From Pisaster brevispinus (lineage: Eukaryota; Echinodermata; Asteroidea; Forcipulatida; Asteriidae), in contig JAMKCF010000008.1 of the NCBI GenBank assembly GCA_023634235.1, positions 1,493,001 to 1,557,000 on the forward strand: DNA of 64,000 nucleotides, read 5' to 3'. Under the pieces are notes generated by a model. That model saw nothing but the letters and a program-made list of their open reading frames with translations. It was not told the origin of the DNA and did not search any database. Every line of letters starts with the position of its first letter. The first letter of the stretch is position 1. The position numbers and the translations under genes were made by a program. Of this stretch, positions 30,998-42,370 are shown piece after piece.

Positions 30998-33900
30998 CTG
31001 TCAAGACCAATAATAAATCAAAACAATAAGAAAATTTGCATGGTGTGGAAAGCAAAACAAATAAATAGTTAGCTTGTGACCATAATACTAAATAAATCTC
31101 TGCTAGGAAAAAAACACTGGTTCTGTGAAGAACCAAGACAATGCAGGGTATTGACACTTCCGACAGTGCACTCTGCTCATCTTCTGAAAACAGTATACCA
31201 TTAACTTTTGCTGAATCCAACTCTTCTTTAGTAGAGTAATTGAGTATACTGCTCAAAATATCAAACTTGCTCCATGTTTTTTGAAGTGTTAAATAAACAC
31301 AACAAATAACAAACCGATGAAAATGTCATCCCATTCGGAGGTCACTTTTAGTGAAAAAAAAAAAAGAGAAAAAAGTTTATGCTTTGTCCGGAAATTATGG
31401 GTCTTCAAATGCTAATTTCCGTAATGTTGACAGTATTTCAGATAGCAATATTCCTCTGAAGGATTGTACTGTATGAAAATTGAGTAGTTTCTAATCAGTG
31501 AGCTTTTAGATTGAAATTTTTCTTTATATTCTTTTCATGTACTTTATCTCTAAAAGGTGGTCAAAGATAAGAATCTGGTGGCATGAATTGTTGAGGAAAC
31601 TACTTACAAAAATTGTTAAGCACAAATTGCTGCTTAAACAGCTCTATGAAATTGGGCCCGGGATGTACAGCCCTCGGTAGGAAATAAACTCACCTTTCAT
31701 AAGCCCCGCATAAGCAATATCATTGCTGTCAAATGTACACAGTCCAGTGATGTGATGACAAGCGCAGGCATCGTCATCGCACTTGCATTTCTGCTTACAG
31801 TCTGGACCGTGGTAGCCGTATGGACAGACTGCATCAAAACATCGAGAGATTGGAACTCATTTAATGTCATTAAAATATAAAGAATGTCAAACAATCTACA
31901 TTTGAACAGTAAAGATACTAGCACACTTCAAAAAAACCCCAAACAACAACTCTTTGTATAAATGCATCTCTGTGTATGAATACAGAAAATTTTAAAGACT
32001 TTTATACAAGTTGACATTTTCATTTTTTTGATGCAGTGAACCAGACTAGACCGGGTAAATCTCATGCATATTCAAACATTTCTGGGACCACCTTGGCCCA
32101 TCTAGATTGGTTTATAGCGTGAAGCAACAAACATGCGCACTTGAATGGGTCCAAATGTTCGAATACACACGATACTTGCACATTCTATTCATGAAGTTTG
32201 AATTCCTTAATGTTAAGATGGAATTAGAGGCAGAGCGAAGTCCGTTAAAGCAAGTATTTGAACTTGAAAGTCTTCTTCATCTTAATAATAGTGTACATTT
32301 ATATAGCACATCATGGCCGAGCGGTCTAGTGCTCCAGGCTCAAGTTCTGCTGGCCAAGTCATTGGGTTGTGGGTTCGAATCCTGGTTATGGCACTTGTGT
32401 CCTTACAAAAGACACCCAAAAGAGATGGTTCTTGTGATTGATTTAGCTTGGTGCGCTACATACTTGGCAGTACAGGCTTTATACTCCCAAGGGAGGTGAA
32501 GTGGTTTAAGGAATGAAATAATTGGCCCAGTGACTGGGGTAATAATGCTTGAGTGCCATGAGCCTCACTGTATGATGGATTTGAGCACTATATAAGAAGC
32601 CACTATTACAACTATTATAACACTATGCCATGCCTGTCATAAATGACACGCCTGGCACCGAGTTATCAAATCAGGTAGACCTTGTTAAGAACGCTGTTAT
32701 GGGGTGAAACAACCATTATATAGCACCTTGTATTGCCTGGCGAAGTGACCCATATTTCTGCTAGACCACCATGCCAGGAATACTGGGCAAACCCCTTCTT
32801 TTAAAGCTTACTATGTTATTTTTTGTACACAACACATGGAATCTACCGCTTTACACCGCACTGAACGGATGAAGCAATTATGATTAAGTGTCATTCTTAA
32901 GGACATAAGTGTCATGACTGGGACCCAAACCCACGCTCTGCAGACACCCAGTGCACCAGACTTGCACCAGACCACTCAATCACGACACGCCAACTTGTGG
33001 TCAGATGACCCAGTGTACTAACTCAGCTGACAGTGTGTGCCTGCGTAGCCTGGAAGACATTGGCATTTCCCTGTGATGGGGTCACAGTCCCCGCCATGTT
33101 CACATGGACACGGTGTCAGGCAGTCCTGCCCAAAGGTGCCTTGATCACATAGTTGAAAACAGTCTGGTGGCTGAAAACCTTTATTGCACTTGCACCCATC
33201 TGTAAAGGCAAGGATTAAGACAGGTTTATAACAATTTCTTTCAGAAAATGTATGGAGAAATGATTGAAATGTGGTTCCTACAGAAACTTGAATTTGAGGC
33301 TGATATGACCTTGAAAAGATTTGCAAAAAATCCTTTCAATTTTTGTTGCTGTGAGTTTTGCTTTTGCTGGAAAACAAAACCACCCTTAACCCTCCTACTC
33401 TTTGTAACACTTTCTTGAGAGTTGACGAGCCATTTACAACCATTCAACAGCATGGGTTGTGTATAATGGCACAACTGTAAGAAGAACTAGCTGTGTAAAC
33501 ATGTACTGTTTTAAGATGCATTCAACAAATGATATCATATTGTAGAATGGCATAGTTTACCTATCATTTAAATCCACAGTGGATAGTATTGAATGGTCAG
33601 ATAGTAGGAGGTTTGACTGTGTAATGTGAAGATGCATTCACCGCATGATATCATATTGTAGGCTGACATATCATTCAAAATCACAGCGGATGATACTGAA
33701 TGGTCAAACAGTAGGAGGGTTAAATACGACCACCTACTTAGTATGCTACAAGTTCATATGATGCATCATCCTTACCTTCTGTACATATTCCATTATTGCT
33801 GCAGTTCAACAAGCCACACTCTAGCTTGTCACAATGAGGAGTCTTCCAGTTACCATGGCAATGACATTCACCCATCACACATTCTCCATGATTATTGCAG

Positions 33901-36900
33901 TTTAGTGGGTCGCAATCTGGCTCATGCACACACAGTATGGTGGAGACTTCCCTCGGACATCTGTAGACACGATCCGCACTGAAAAATTACAGGAACAGAA
34001 AAACAATTAGCATAAGAGCAGTCTAGTGCACCAGAATCAAGTTCTGGTGGCCATTAGTCACCAAGGTGTGGGTTCGAATCCCGGACATGACACTCGCATC
34101 CTTGAGGAAGACATTTAATTATAATTGCTTCTCCTCACACATGGTTAAATGGCTACCTGTGAGGGCAGAGATGGTTCTTGTGATTGAATTAGTTTGGTGC
34201 ACTACATACTTGGCAGCATAGGCTGTCTACTCCCCAGGGAGCTGAGATGGTTTAATAAGGAATGAAATAAATAAGTGTTTGTAGTTTAGCGTCATTTTCC
34301 TTATAGCAGATGAGGAAGCATTGCAAAATGTCTGATGAATGTTTAACTGAGAAATTTATTCATGCTTTTGTAACCTCCAGGTTGGATTACTTAAGAGTTT
34401 TCGCTGCATATGCACTTCAAGAAATCCAGAAAACAACTTTGATTCAAACCCCAAATCAAACCAGATCAATAAAGCTATGATCTCATGATCTCACCATTCA
34501 TCCGTTGAGTAACTAACCACCGTTCCGTTGATGACGTAGGTTGCCGAGCCACCACCATCCAGATTGATTGCGTTCACGACTCCATTGCGCTTAAGAAGCT
34601 GAGCGAACTCTTCAAGAGAAACCCTGGTGGTGACAAAAGTAAAGCAACACTATAGACCATGTGACCTGTGACATCACATGTTCACAAAAAAACCACAGAT
34701 CCTGGACTTCCTGCAGGCTCGATTTGTACACAGCTCAACGAAAGGGCACAACAAATCTTGTATTTCATGGAGAATGCACTGTGTGACTTTCATCAACTTT
34801 TGATATGAAGAAAGGGGGGCACATCTCAAAACTTGTTAAGCTGTTATTTTTATAACTCTTGAAATTATGTGGAAGTTATGAAACAAAATGTAAAATTCCC
34901 ACTTGACCAGTGTAGTAACTTGCCTGCCAGAAAATGCCCTGGAATGTACAAGGTCACTCTTTTTGTAAACAAAGGTTACATGGTCTATATATTGACACTT
35001 GCACAAATTTGTAACAACATGGTAACATCAGTGCAAAGACAAATTTCCTATAATAGCATTCTCTTCAGGTAGGAAAGCCCCACATCGTGAAAGCCAAGCA
35101 ATTGGGTAGGGATTGAAAAACAAATCCACATGCAAGGCCCAGGTCTGAGGGGTGATTCAAACCGGGGTCCACACTCTAACAATCTGTCCATGATCTTTGT
35201 TATATTGTGTGGTATGAATGGAAACAAACCAAACAAATACACACAAACCCCAGCAAACAAACATCTCCAGTTGATTAGCAACAGAGCTGTCATATGCTGT
35301 GTAGAATATTTGGTGTGTCATAACATTATCAAAAATCCTGTCCACTAAAAAAACCCAACAACTCATGAATAAAACCGTGCTAGTAACATCCACAGAAACA
35401 TTTATGGCTTTCTAAAAACATGACCTTACCCTGTTGAATCAGACTTGCCGTCCACATGAGCAATGACAACATGCCCCTCTTTGTCGCTTCCTACAGCTAT
35501 CCTGGCCGCAACCACATTAAAAAAAGACTCTATTGAACCTAAAAGAAACAAAGAAATTTGGATTGTGGTAAACGGGTGAAATTACTTTTTCATGTTTGAT
35601 AGGGGTCTTAGGGGAAGGAAACTAATGTTTTGTTGAAATGTCCTAGTTTGGATGCCCACAGACTTTGGTCAGAGCCTGGATGCCCACAGACCACTGGTCA
35701 GATTTATCATAAACTTTACTTATTAACTACTGGTGATTTTTTTCAGAGGTTTCAAATCCAAACCTCATTTTCCTACAAGGTCAGTAAATTACCAGATTTA
35801 AGAAACCAAAAACAATATTTAATATATTATGTAACAGGAGGTCAAGTAGTGAAAATCAAAACTATAAAAGTTATATTTTTATTTTTTTTGTATTCCCAAA
35901 TTCAGACAAAATCCACAAGGAGAGCCTTTTCTCAGCGTCAGGCGTCGTCCCTGCCCTGCCATAAAGGACTAAAACCCTGTCGCTTAAAACCATTCCCAGG
36001 AATCAGATTGAAATGATTTACATGTACTTGGAGTCTTTACCTGTTTCCTCTGAGTTTTTACACTCTACTTTCTTGCTCTCCTCCACGTAAACTTCTCCAT
36101 CCCTCAAAAGCCATCCTACACCCCCTACCAACTGAAGAAATGGATTCTCCTCATCAAGAAGATCAAACTCTGAAAGGTACCTGAGGGTTAAACCATTACT
36201 GACTGAGGTTAGATCCAGAGATTAAGAGTCATAAACCTTAATCGCGGACAGCCAAACCAGTACAGGTCCACAGCTCCCATACTGAGATACGTGTACTTTA
36301 TGCTGTTGATTTTTGTGTAATTCACCCTTCATTCCAAAGTAAACTCGGTCTATTAAAATCAACTTGTTCGGAAGACTTTACATGCTGAATGGCAAAATGT
36401 GTGCACCAAATGATTGCAGTTGATTTTTGAGAATGTGATGCCTAAGAAATAAATTTAGGGTTGAACAAAGAAAAATTCACTAGATCGGGACTTGAACCTG
36501 CAACCTCTGATTTTGTTGTGCTTTGGTACACTGTACTCTTTTTGCTTAAGCAGTTCTATGAAATTAGGGCAAGCAAGAGCCCAGTCTGAAAAGTATAACT
36601 TTTGTATGTTCCTAACAACAAAAACTGAGCATAATTTCAAACAGAATTGAAACAACTTCATAAAGTTAAAAACAATTGGTTACCCACAATAAAATCTTAC
36701 CCAAAAACTAAACTTCCGTCAGCTCTGATGCCAAAATGGGCATTCTGCACCCCATGTCCATTTTTAACAAGCCTCCCTTCACTCACAACATTTCCATAGC
36801 AATCACCCGTATGGGTGTTGAAGAAGCCTGCATTTGTTGCCAACAGACAGTTTTTTTGTAATCGAGACCTAGTTACAGGTACTCTTATTCCTAAGGAACA

Positions 36901-38127
36901 GCCATTTTTTTCAAGGGGCTCCAACACCGACAACGTCCGCAGGGGATCATTCACTACAGTCAAGTGACCAAAGGAAGTTCTAAAATAATTCGAGCTGTCC
37001 ATGAACTGTCTAGTTGATAAGATGGGTAGAGTGACGTGGGAGGCACCAAATCCATGGGATTTCTGTGACTCAATGGTAGAGTTGGCATATTTGATCGGCT
37101 GGCAGTCTCTGACGTGACGTTGACTGTGAGGTGAGCCGTGGGATCCATCTGCATAAGGTGTTAGAACATCCACCTGGAAGACTCTGAAATTAAAGGAAGG
37201 ATGATGAACGCTCTCTTCTAAAAAATATTTTCAGGAAAGATGATGCACAACTTTGGCTGTAGTTTAAAACAGACTTAATAAACATCAAGTTGTATTTATT
37301 TATTTTTTCCTATTTACAGTTTTACACAAGTTCAGGATTTTTTTATTAAATAAATGTAGATTCTTCATCAAATCTTATGAAGATGAGACATTGAACAATG
37401 TTAGATTCTATAATACTAATCATTAGAGTACATCAAACAAGTCTGAACCAATACAATCCCATTCCTTTGCCCACTGTATTTTTTTTATCCGCGTCATTCT
37501 CGATTATGAAACATACCGATCGAATGCTACTGTACTTCATACTTGTACATAGCCCTACTGCTGGAATTTGTTGCAAAAACATTACATTTTTGGGGAAAAT
37601 AAAATGATCTTGGAGTCACTCCCTGTGCTTTTTTGTTCACATATTAACAACTTGCTTGAAAACCATACAAAGTGGGCTGGCCCTATATGATGTGATTCCA
37701 ATGCCCTGTCTGCCTGTGTAAATTAAATACAGATATTTAAAATATACAGTCTGTGCTAATTTAAATCTAATCTCATGTAAACATGATAATGATTACACAT
37801 GTAAAAAATATACGGTATTCCAACCGGCAACAAGTAGAAAGTACTAACAGAGTCTCCACAAAACACGGGAAGTCTGCGCAACAACATGCAGGATTGCAGG
37901 AGACATGGATGAAGGAAATCCTCCAATCCATGCAGGAGCTGTCCGGAAACCTTTATCGAAAATTTTGCAAAAATTCACACAATAAGTGCATATTTAAAAA
38001 AAGTCATATTAAAGATTTGTACCTACCCCTGACTCATGGCCAGAGACTCAACATTGTTAACTGATATAAAAATGTTTATTTTGAGCCATATGGCGATGAC
38101 TATTTTGTGCCACCTGGGCGCCGCCAT
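30717..38127 (-). CDS. NAGPA: N-acetylglucosamine-1-phosphodiester alpha-N-acetylglucosaminidase (uncovering enzyme)
   Basis: Nine exons join in frame: 38027-38127, 36701-37183, 36041-36180, 35430-35538, 34495-34623, 33776-33978, 33023-33199, 31694-31828, 30717-30997. They total 1758 bases, 585 residues plus TGA. Every split codon is completed without a stop. Visible domains: signal peptide (1 to about 23); luminal phosphodiester glycosidase domain with NAGFF (151-155), FGIRADG and the DGGGSAT motif (300-306); a Cys-rich region with VCVHEP-like LCVHEP (336-341) and EGF-like repeats (about 342-490); transmembrane helix (about 518-542); and a cytosolic tail with YHII (565-568), a YxxPhi sorting motif. 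The enzyme removes GlcNAc to expose mannose-6-phosphate on lysosomal hydrolases in the trans-Golgi. It is about 70 residues longer than the roughly 515-residue mammalian enzyme. I am confident of the family; the signal peptide exon is supported by phase and composition only. Confidence 0.92.
31600..31665. mobile_element. 3' fragment of GGGCCCAA-family MITE in NAGPA intron 8
   Basis: TTGTTAAGCACAAATTGCTGC followed by TTAAACAGCTCTATGAAATT and GGGCCCGGG, matching the right end of the copies at 57500 and 59062. Confidence 0.6.
31694..31828 (-). CDS. NAGPA: NAGPA exon 8: last Cys-rich module
   Basis: Acceptor ATGCAG ends at 31829; donor GTGAG at 31693-31689. It encodes CPYGYHGPDCKQKCKCDD and CACHHITGLCTFDS, then a juxtamembrane linker ending GLMK plus a split Ala codon. 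Confidence 0.9.
32312..32625 (+). mobile_element. tRNA-Leu-like SINE in NAGPA intron 7
   Basis: CATGGCCGAGCGGTCTAGTG (A-box region) and GTGGGTTCGAATCCTGG (B box) head a body with CTTGTGATTGATTTAGCTTG, ACTTGGCAGTACAGGC and a 3' end GAGCACTATATAAGAAGCCA. It is nearly full length. Confidence 0.75.
32860..32992 (-). mobile_element. tRNA-Leu-like SINE, minus orientation, NAGPA intron 7
   Basis: Read on the minus strand: GTGTCGTGATTGAGTGGTCT, then GTGGGTTTGGGTCCCAGTCA and CTTAATCATAATTGCTTCAT, matching the head and central block of the SINE at 32312-32625. The two copies are in opposite orientation about 240 bases apart. Confidence 0.65.
33023..33199 (-). CDS. NAGPA: NAGPA exon 7: EGF-like repeats
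   Basis: Acceptor TTACAG ends at 33200; donor GTTAGT at 33022-33017, a non-standard but valid GT site. It encodes DGCKCNKGFQPPDCFQLC and TPCPCEHGGDCDPITGKCQC through AGTHCQL. The phase at both ends fits its neighbours. Confidence 0.9.
33776..33978 (-). CDS. NAGPA: NAGPA exon 6: Cys-rich region and first EGF-like repeats
   Basis: Acceptor TTTCAG ends at 33979; donor GTAAGG at 33775-33770. The exon encodes CADRVYRCPREVSTILCVHE and two EGF-like modules (CDPLNCNNHGECVMGECHC and LECGLLNCSNNGICTE). Confidence 0.95.
34015..34275 (+). mobile_element. tRNA-Leu-like SINE in NAGPA intron 5
   Basis: AGAGCAGTCTAGTGCACCAG, GGTGTGGGTTCGAATCCCGG, AATTATAATTGCTTCTCC, GTTCTTGTGATTGAATTAG and CTCCCCAGGGAGCTGAGATGG follow in the family order. 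The first few bases of the head are degraded. Confidence 0.7.
34495..34623 (-). CDS. NAGPA: NAGPA exon 5: DGGGSAT motif
   Basis: Acceptor CACCAG ends at 34624; donor GTGAGA at 34494-34489. The exon encodes VSLEEFAQLLKRNGVVNAIN then LDGGGSATYVINGTVVSYS, the hallmark glycine-rich motif of NAGPA/DUF2233 phosphodiester glycosidases. Confidence 0.95.
35430..35538 (-). CDS. NAGPA: NAGPA exon 4
   Basis: Acceptor TTTTAG ends at 35539; donor GTAAGG at 35429-35424. The exon encodes SIESFFNVVAARIAVGSD and GHVVIAHVDGKSDSTG, including the A-R-(T/I)-A-(I/V)-G segment of the phosphodiester glycosidase domain. Confidence 0.92.
36041..36180 (-). CDS. NAGPA: NAGPA exon 3
   Basis: Acceptor CCTCAG ends at 36181; donor GTAAAG at 36040-36035. 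The exon completes Gly, then YLSEFDLLDEENPFLQL, a GGVGWLLRDG segment and KKVECKNSEETG. A second AG (TTTCAG) twelve bases inside could be an alternative acceptor, but using it would drop the conserved YLSE motif and break the phase. Confidence 0.92.
36465..36570 (-). mobile_element. SINE family 2 head with MITE end, NAGPA intron 2
   Basis: On the minus strand GAGGTTGCAGGTTCAAGTCC (B box) is followed by AATTTTTCTTTGTTCAACCC, the family 2 tail. Directly to its right on the plus strand (36540-36570) is TTGCTTAAGCAGTTCTATGA, the right end of a GGGCCCAA-family MITE. Confidence 0.55.
36701..37183 (-). CDS. NAGPA: NAGPA exon 2: N-terminal part of glycosidase domain
   Basis: Acceptor TTTCAG ends at 37184; donor GTAAGA at 36700-36695. 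The 483-base exon encodes the DCQPIKYAN region, DPLRTLSVLEP, the NAGFFNTHTGDCYGNVVSEG block and VQNAHFGIRADGSLVFG. These last blocks are the most diagnostic NAGPA sequences in the window. Confidence 0.95.
38027..38127 (-). CDS. NAGPA: NAGPA exon 1: start codon and signal peptide
   Basis: ATG at 38127-38125 opens MAAPRWHKIVIAIWLKINIF, a short basic N-region followed by a hydrophobic stretch ending near FISVNN, as expected of a signal peptide. The exon ends CAG GG before GTAGGT (38026-38021), leaving two bases that combine with the A at 37183 to give Gly. The ATG sits inside a TISU/YY1 motif. An out-of-frame ATG lies seven bases upstream. Confidence 0.75.
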
Positions 38128-38134
38128 CTTCCAT
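38057..38134 (-). other. Overlapping out-of-frame uORF at NAGPA start
   Basis: An ATG at 38134-38132 opens a 25-codon frame that ends TAA at 38057, overlapping the main start in the +1 frame. It would only be translated if the transcript starts far enough upstream for scanning to see it. Confidence 0.5.
38120..38131 (-). promoter_or_regulatory. TISU element at NAGPA start codon
   Basis: GAAGATGGCGGC matches all twelve positions of the TISU consensus SAASATGGCGGC, with its ATG at the NAGPA start. In mammals this element serves both as a YY1-dependent promoter element and as a start codon used from very short 5' UTRs. If it works the same way here, transcription should start only a few to about 30 bases upstream. 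Confidence 0.7.
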
Positions 38135-38135
38135 T

Positions 38136-40901
38136 TTGGAGAATGAACGATCGAGAAAAAAAAAATCAACGGAATCACATGACCAAAACATTGCGCCACC
38201 TGCGGTGAAAATAGGGTCAGTCATGTGATGACTAGGAAATAATTAAAGCAAAAGTTTATAAGGAAAATTATGGAATAGCAATTTTTCCAAGAGACAGGAT
38301 TTATAATATGCATAATTTAAACTGGCTCTGTGTCAGTGAACTTTAAGAATAATGATTTATAATGATTTCTCTGCATAAAAAGAAGAGAAAAAAAAAGACG
38401 AGAGATTAAAATGTGCTAAAAAAGTGCTTTAATAATTTTTCAATTACCCATGGCATTATCTTTTTCATTCACTCAAGCCATAAAAATCTAATCAAAGAAG
38501 CTTGCTTTGCTGTGGACAACATTTATAAAACCAACTATTTAAGCAGATGATTTAAAATTTGTTGCTCATATTTAATCTGTTCATATCCCACTCCCTATCC
38601 CACCCCATCCCCATCTGATCCTACCCCCACGCATAACTCCGCTCTACCCATTTCCAAGATGACAAGTGACACAAGAATTAAAACAAAGAAAAGACCCACA
38701 ACTTTGATTACAAAATTGCTTTTTATTTGAATATTGTATGAATACATTTATAAAATAAACAAAAAAGGAAAACAAAAACACATAACTACACTATCTCTAG
38801 GACAAGCAATTTTTCAAATAATTTCATTCAAGTATAAGAAGAATTAACTGAAATGAAATTGTTCTACTTAATACACAACTACATTAGTAATCTAAACACT
38901 TAATTTATAATTCTGTTAAAGTTCCAAAAATAGATAATTACAAGTTTGTTTTTTGCTTTTTCATTTAATTTTATAGAGTTTGACTTATGACCATCTTTTT
39001 TACACTCAGTGAATTGAGACCTTTTCATTTGGTAAAGGGCAAACACTTTCTTTGCCAATGTTCATTAAATTAAGACCATCTTTTACAATTACCTTTTTTA
39101 GCATTTTCTAAAATGCTATCAGCAGAATGCTACGACGACCAAAAGGAGATTTATAGAAAAATAAAACCAGTTTCTAACCTGCATATTAAATTTCAATTTA
39201 GTTTTGCAGGAAAAACACATATTAAAAGAAAGAAAAAACACACCCAAACTGGTGGAATGCAATTTCTTACAATAACACTGTTTCCATTTGCTTCCATTTC
39301 TCTGAACCCCCACAAATATTATGGAAAGCAATTCTAAAGCTTCCTTGATAGCATCTGTTTGTTTTCAAAACCATTCAATTTATTCCCATTTTTCTTGCAA
39401 TTTTTGGGTTTTAGAGATTGCTGTAATCTAAAGAAGTTTTAAGGCAAGATAATTAAATGCTATTGCAAGTCTGATTCCATCAGGCACTTTGTAAAAAAAA
39501 ATAAAATAAAAATGGAGAGGAAATTCTCAGGATAAGCAAGACTTGGTACTGCTTTTCAATTTTCAATGGCACAGGTGAGAAATCAAAAAAGGAATCAGGA
39601 AATTAACCGATCAGCTGATAAGTTGCATGCCTGTTCACTTATCTTCCACCAGTTTTAGTTTCCTTTCATTGTGAGTTTCAAATGCGACTTGAAATAACTG
39701 AAATGGAAAATAAATATAAACAAAAACTACCAACCCTACAAATTGGAAGGAAAAAAAGAAGGTTCAACAAATTTCTCATCTGCAATTCACATAGATCTGC
39801 AAACATATTGCTTAAAAAACATTACTGATGGTCCTTCCTATCCCCTAAAATAAAACCAGAAGAAGAAAAATCTTGCTGAAAAAAATAACAAATATGAATT
39901 TTCAATACATTACTTATTAGGCAAGATAAGTTTTTATTTATGGCTCCAAGTCATACTTTGCTTTAGTCAACAAAACTATCCTAATGTAAGTATGTACTTC
40001 TACCCCAATTGGAACTGTTATCCCGAAGAGGGGATCAATGTTCCCCCATTAGGAAACACTTGGTCAAAAACAACTCCTATGGCACTACTAAGGCACTTGG
40101 ACAAGAACAAAGTTGCATAACCCCCATATTTGTAACCAACAATGTAACATCTATTTGGCATGCAAATGAGAAAACTAAGGAGAAGGTCTAATTGTGGGAA
40201 GGTACATGGTTGATACGTATTAAACATTTTTTTAAGGAAAAATATGTAAATGTTTCTTCACAGACAATGAGATAAGAGTCTTCCAGTGAAACTTGGGATT
40301 CAAATTTCTTGGGTTCAATCAAATACTTTAAAAAAATTAAACAACAAAACAGGTTGCAAGATTTAAAAATAATGTTTTTCACTTGAGTTTCAAAGTTCAA
40401 AATCTGTGAATTTCTGGTCTGGATTTCAAATTACCCTGCTTTTAATACCAAAACAAAAAGTTTCTTGTCAGCACAAAAATGAATTAGTTTTGACAAGTTG
40501 GAGGCACATAAACCAAAATGTTACCAAATTGTAAGATTATGGCAACATTTTGTTTTGTAAAATCACTTTTTTAAGTAAAGTAAAATAGCAGCACACAAAG
40601 CACTTAAATACCAATGGAGTGACTTGGGCTATGGTAGTTGGCTGCAACGCTGAAGAATAGAATAGACATACGCAGTAAACTGTAGCTCTTGCCAAAGCCA
40701 TTCATTGTCTTCAACATTTACATAATTTTTTTCCATGAAAAGTTACTTTGTTTACTCCACAGAAATGGAATGAAAATATATATTGCTAACTATGTGGCTC
40801 CAAATTTGCCTTACCAGGCCTGGAATTTCTTCAAGAGAGCACCGCCATTTTCCTTCTACAAAGTGCACTTATATTGGAAAATTGATTATTTCAAAGGGGC
40901 A
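38136..40901. other. Intergenic DNA upstream of NAGPA
   Basis: Very AT-rich with many poly-A/T runs. No exon or element was recognised. Short frames are unsupported. Confidence 0.5.
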
Positions 40902-41004
40902 CAAAGGTCAAGACCAGGGCAGCAAGGTCAAGACCAGGACAACAAGGTCAAGTCCAGGGCAACAAGGTCAAGTCCAGGGCAACAAGGTCAAGTCCAGGGC
41001 AACA
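40902..41004. repeat. 20-bp tandem array with five AAGGTCA motifs
   Basis: Five units of the form ACAAGGTCAAGTCCAGGGCA, with AAGGTCA starting at 40904, 40924, 40944, 40964 and 40984, exactly 20 bp apart. The first two units have AGACCAGG in place of AGTCCAGG. It lies between NAGPA and the C19orf12-like gene, about 1.1 kb past the latter's distal stop. Confidence 0.9.
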
Positions 41005-42083
41005 GAGGCCATGGATTTCATGTAATTCCAGGCCTACTTTACAGGAGAATACATAAAAATAAGCACACAGGGAAATAGCTCGTTTATCATATCCTATGAA
41101 GCAACGTCGTTCAGTTATACATTGTAAATAAATTTACAAAAACTGAATCCCCAGAATACCCCAGAAATCTGTCCACTCACAAAAGTGTGGTATTTTTTTG
41201 AGAAAAAAATTACGTAAATGAGTTGATATTAATTGTTGTAATTGTTTCAAAGTTTATTTATGACTTTTAATCTTTACAAATTGAAGTTAGTGTTAAACTT
41301 AATTGTACATTTTATCAAAGCCTTGATTTACTTGCGCTCTTTTCATTCTAATACAAAGTCAATCATCGCTAATCAGCGGAGACATGGCACACACAAAGTC
41401 ATCATATAAGGCAGTGTGTTTGTTGCTTTAAAAAAGACAACATAGATCTGTTTCATAAAACTGCTAAAGCTCACAAACTCTCTGATGAAATTCTTGCTAA
41501 GTAGAATACTGGCCTAATGCTGGGCTATAGCGTTCATTTAAGACTGGCTCAGCACATCAACTTGGTCACTAATACCCGAGTAAATCCTTGTCATTTGATT
41601 GGATGATTGTGAGTCATGCTGCATTCATTACTCAAACCATTCCACGGCCTACGTCATCAACCCTCCAGTTTGGTACTACTCAATGGCACTTTCCTCTCTT
41701 TCTTTTTTATTATTGCACTCTAGGCAACATCATGCGAGTACATGCATTATGCCTAGCAGTACAAAATGCCCTCATGGTGGATGCCAGAATACAATCTTGT
41801 ACACTTAGTTGACCGTTTTTCCCTCCAAATGACAAAGATCTACTTGGATGTTAATGAATGTTTCACATTCAAGCAATGGTAGAATATTTTCATTTGTTGA
41901 TAGACGGACGATTATGTCTTTTAAATATTCTCACTATTTAATGCACTCGTCAACATTCATTATTTGAATACTATTTAACAGCTTTATGAAATCAGGAACT
42001 ATAGGCATCCTTCTCAAGCACTTTTTATCACAAAAAACAACAACCTCTTGTTAAAATAAAATGAGGAAAAATGAAAATAAGTG
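41005..42083. other. 3' UTR and flank of the C19orf12-like gene
   Basis: Minus-strand poly(A) signal candidates after the distal stop are ATTAAA at 41942-41937 and AATAAA at 41711-41706. Fragments resembling GGGCCCAA-family MITE ends lie at about 41450-41515 and 41980. No gene was recognised. Confidence 0.45.
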
Positions 42084-42370
42084 TCATTCTGCTTTGCCTC
42101 TTGTGAGCACTTCCACACAAAATTGAAGTTTCATCGTGTCGGTGACAAATGACTTAAGACTCTGCACCAATCTCTCTCGGAATTCCCCGTCGTTACTCAT
42201 GAGCCGGCTCATAGAGATGAAGTCATCGTCGATGTAATCGCGGAGTACCGGTTGACACTGTTCATGCAGTTGGTCTCGTTGCTCTTTTGTCAATTCGGTT
42301 AGGATATCTGTGAGGGGTCGACTCATTCCTTTGTACTTCCATCTTGCCATCATGCCACCTACTGTACCTC
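42084..42370 (-). CDS. C19orf12: C19orf12-like terminal exon B (distal, divergent)
   Basis: Acceptor TGCCACAG ends at 42371; stop TGA at 42086-42084. It encodes GGTVGGMMARWKYKGMSRPL, then TDILTELTKEQRDQLHEQCQ and FISMSRLMSNDGEFRERLVQ, ending VLTRGKAE. Position by position it is homologous to exon A (GGT-G, P-x-x-x-ILxE, L-x-x-x-x-x-LM) but replaces the MTSGKF motif with WKYKGMSRP. It is nine residues longer than the A version. Confidence 0.8.

Noticed and set aside
30998..31256. N-terminal extension of the last NAGPA frame
   Set aside because: It lies upstream of a good acceptor at 30998, and the phase-matched upstream exon at 31694-31828 continues the EGF-rich protein, so it is intron read-through.
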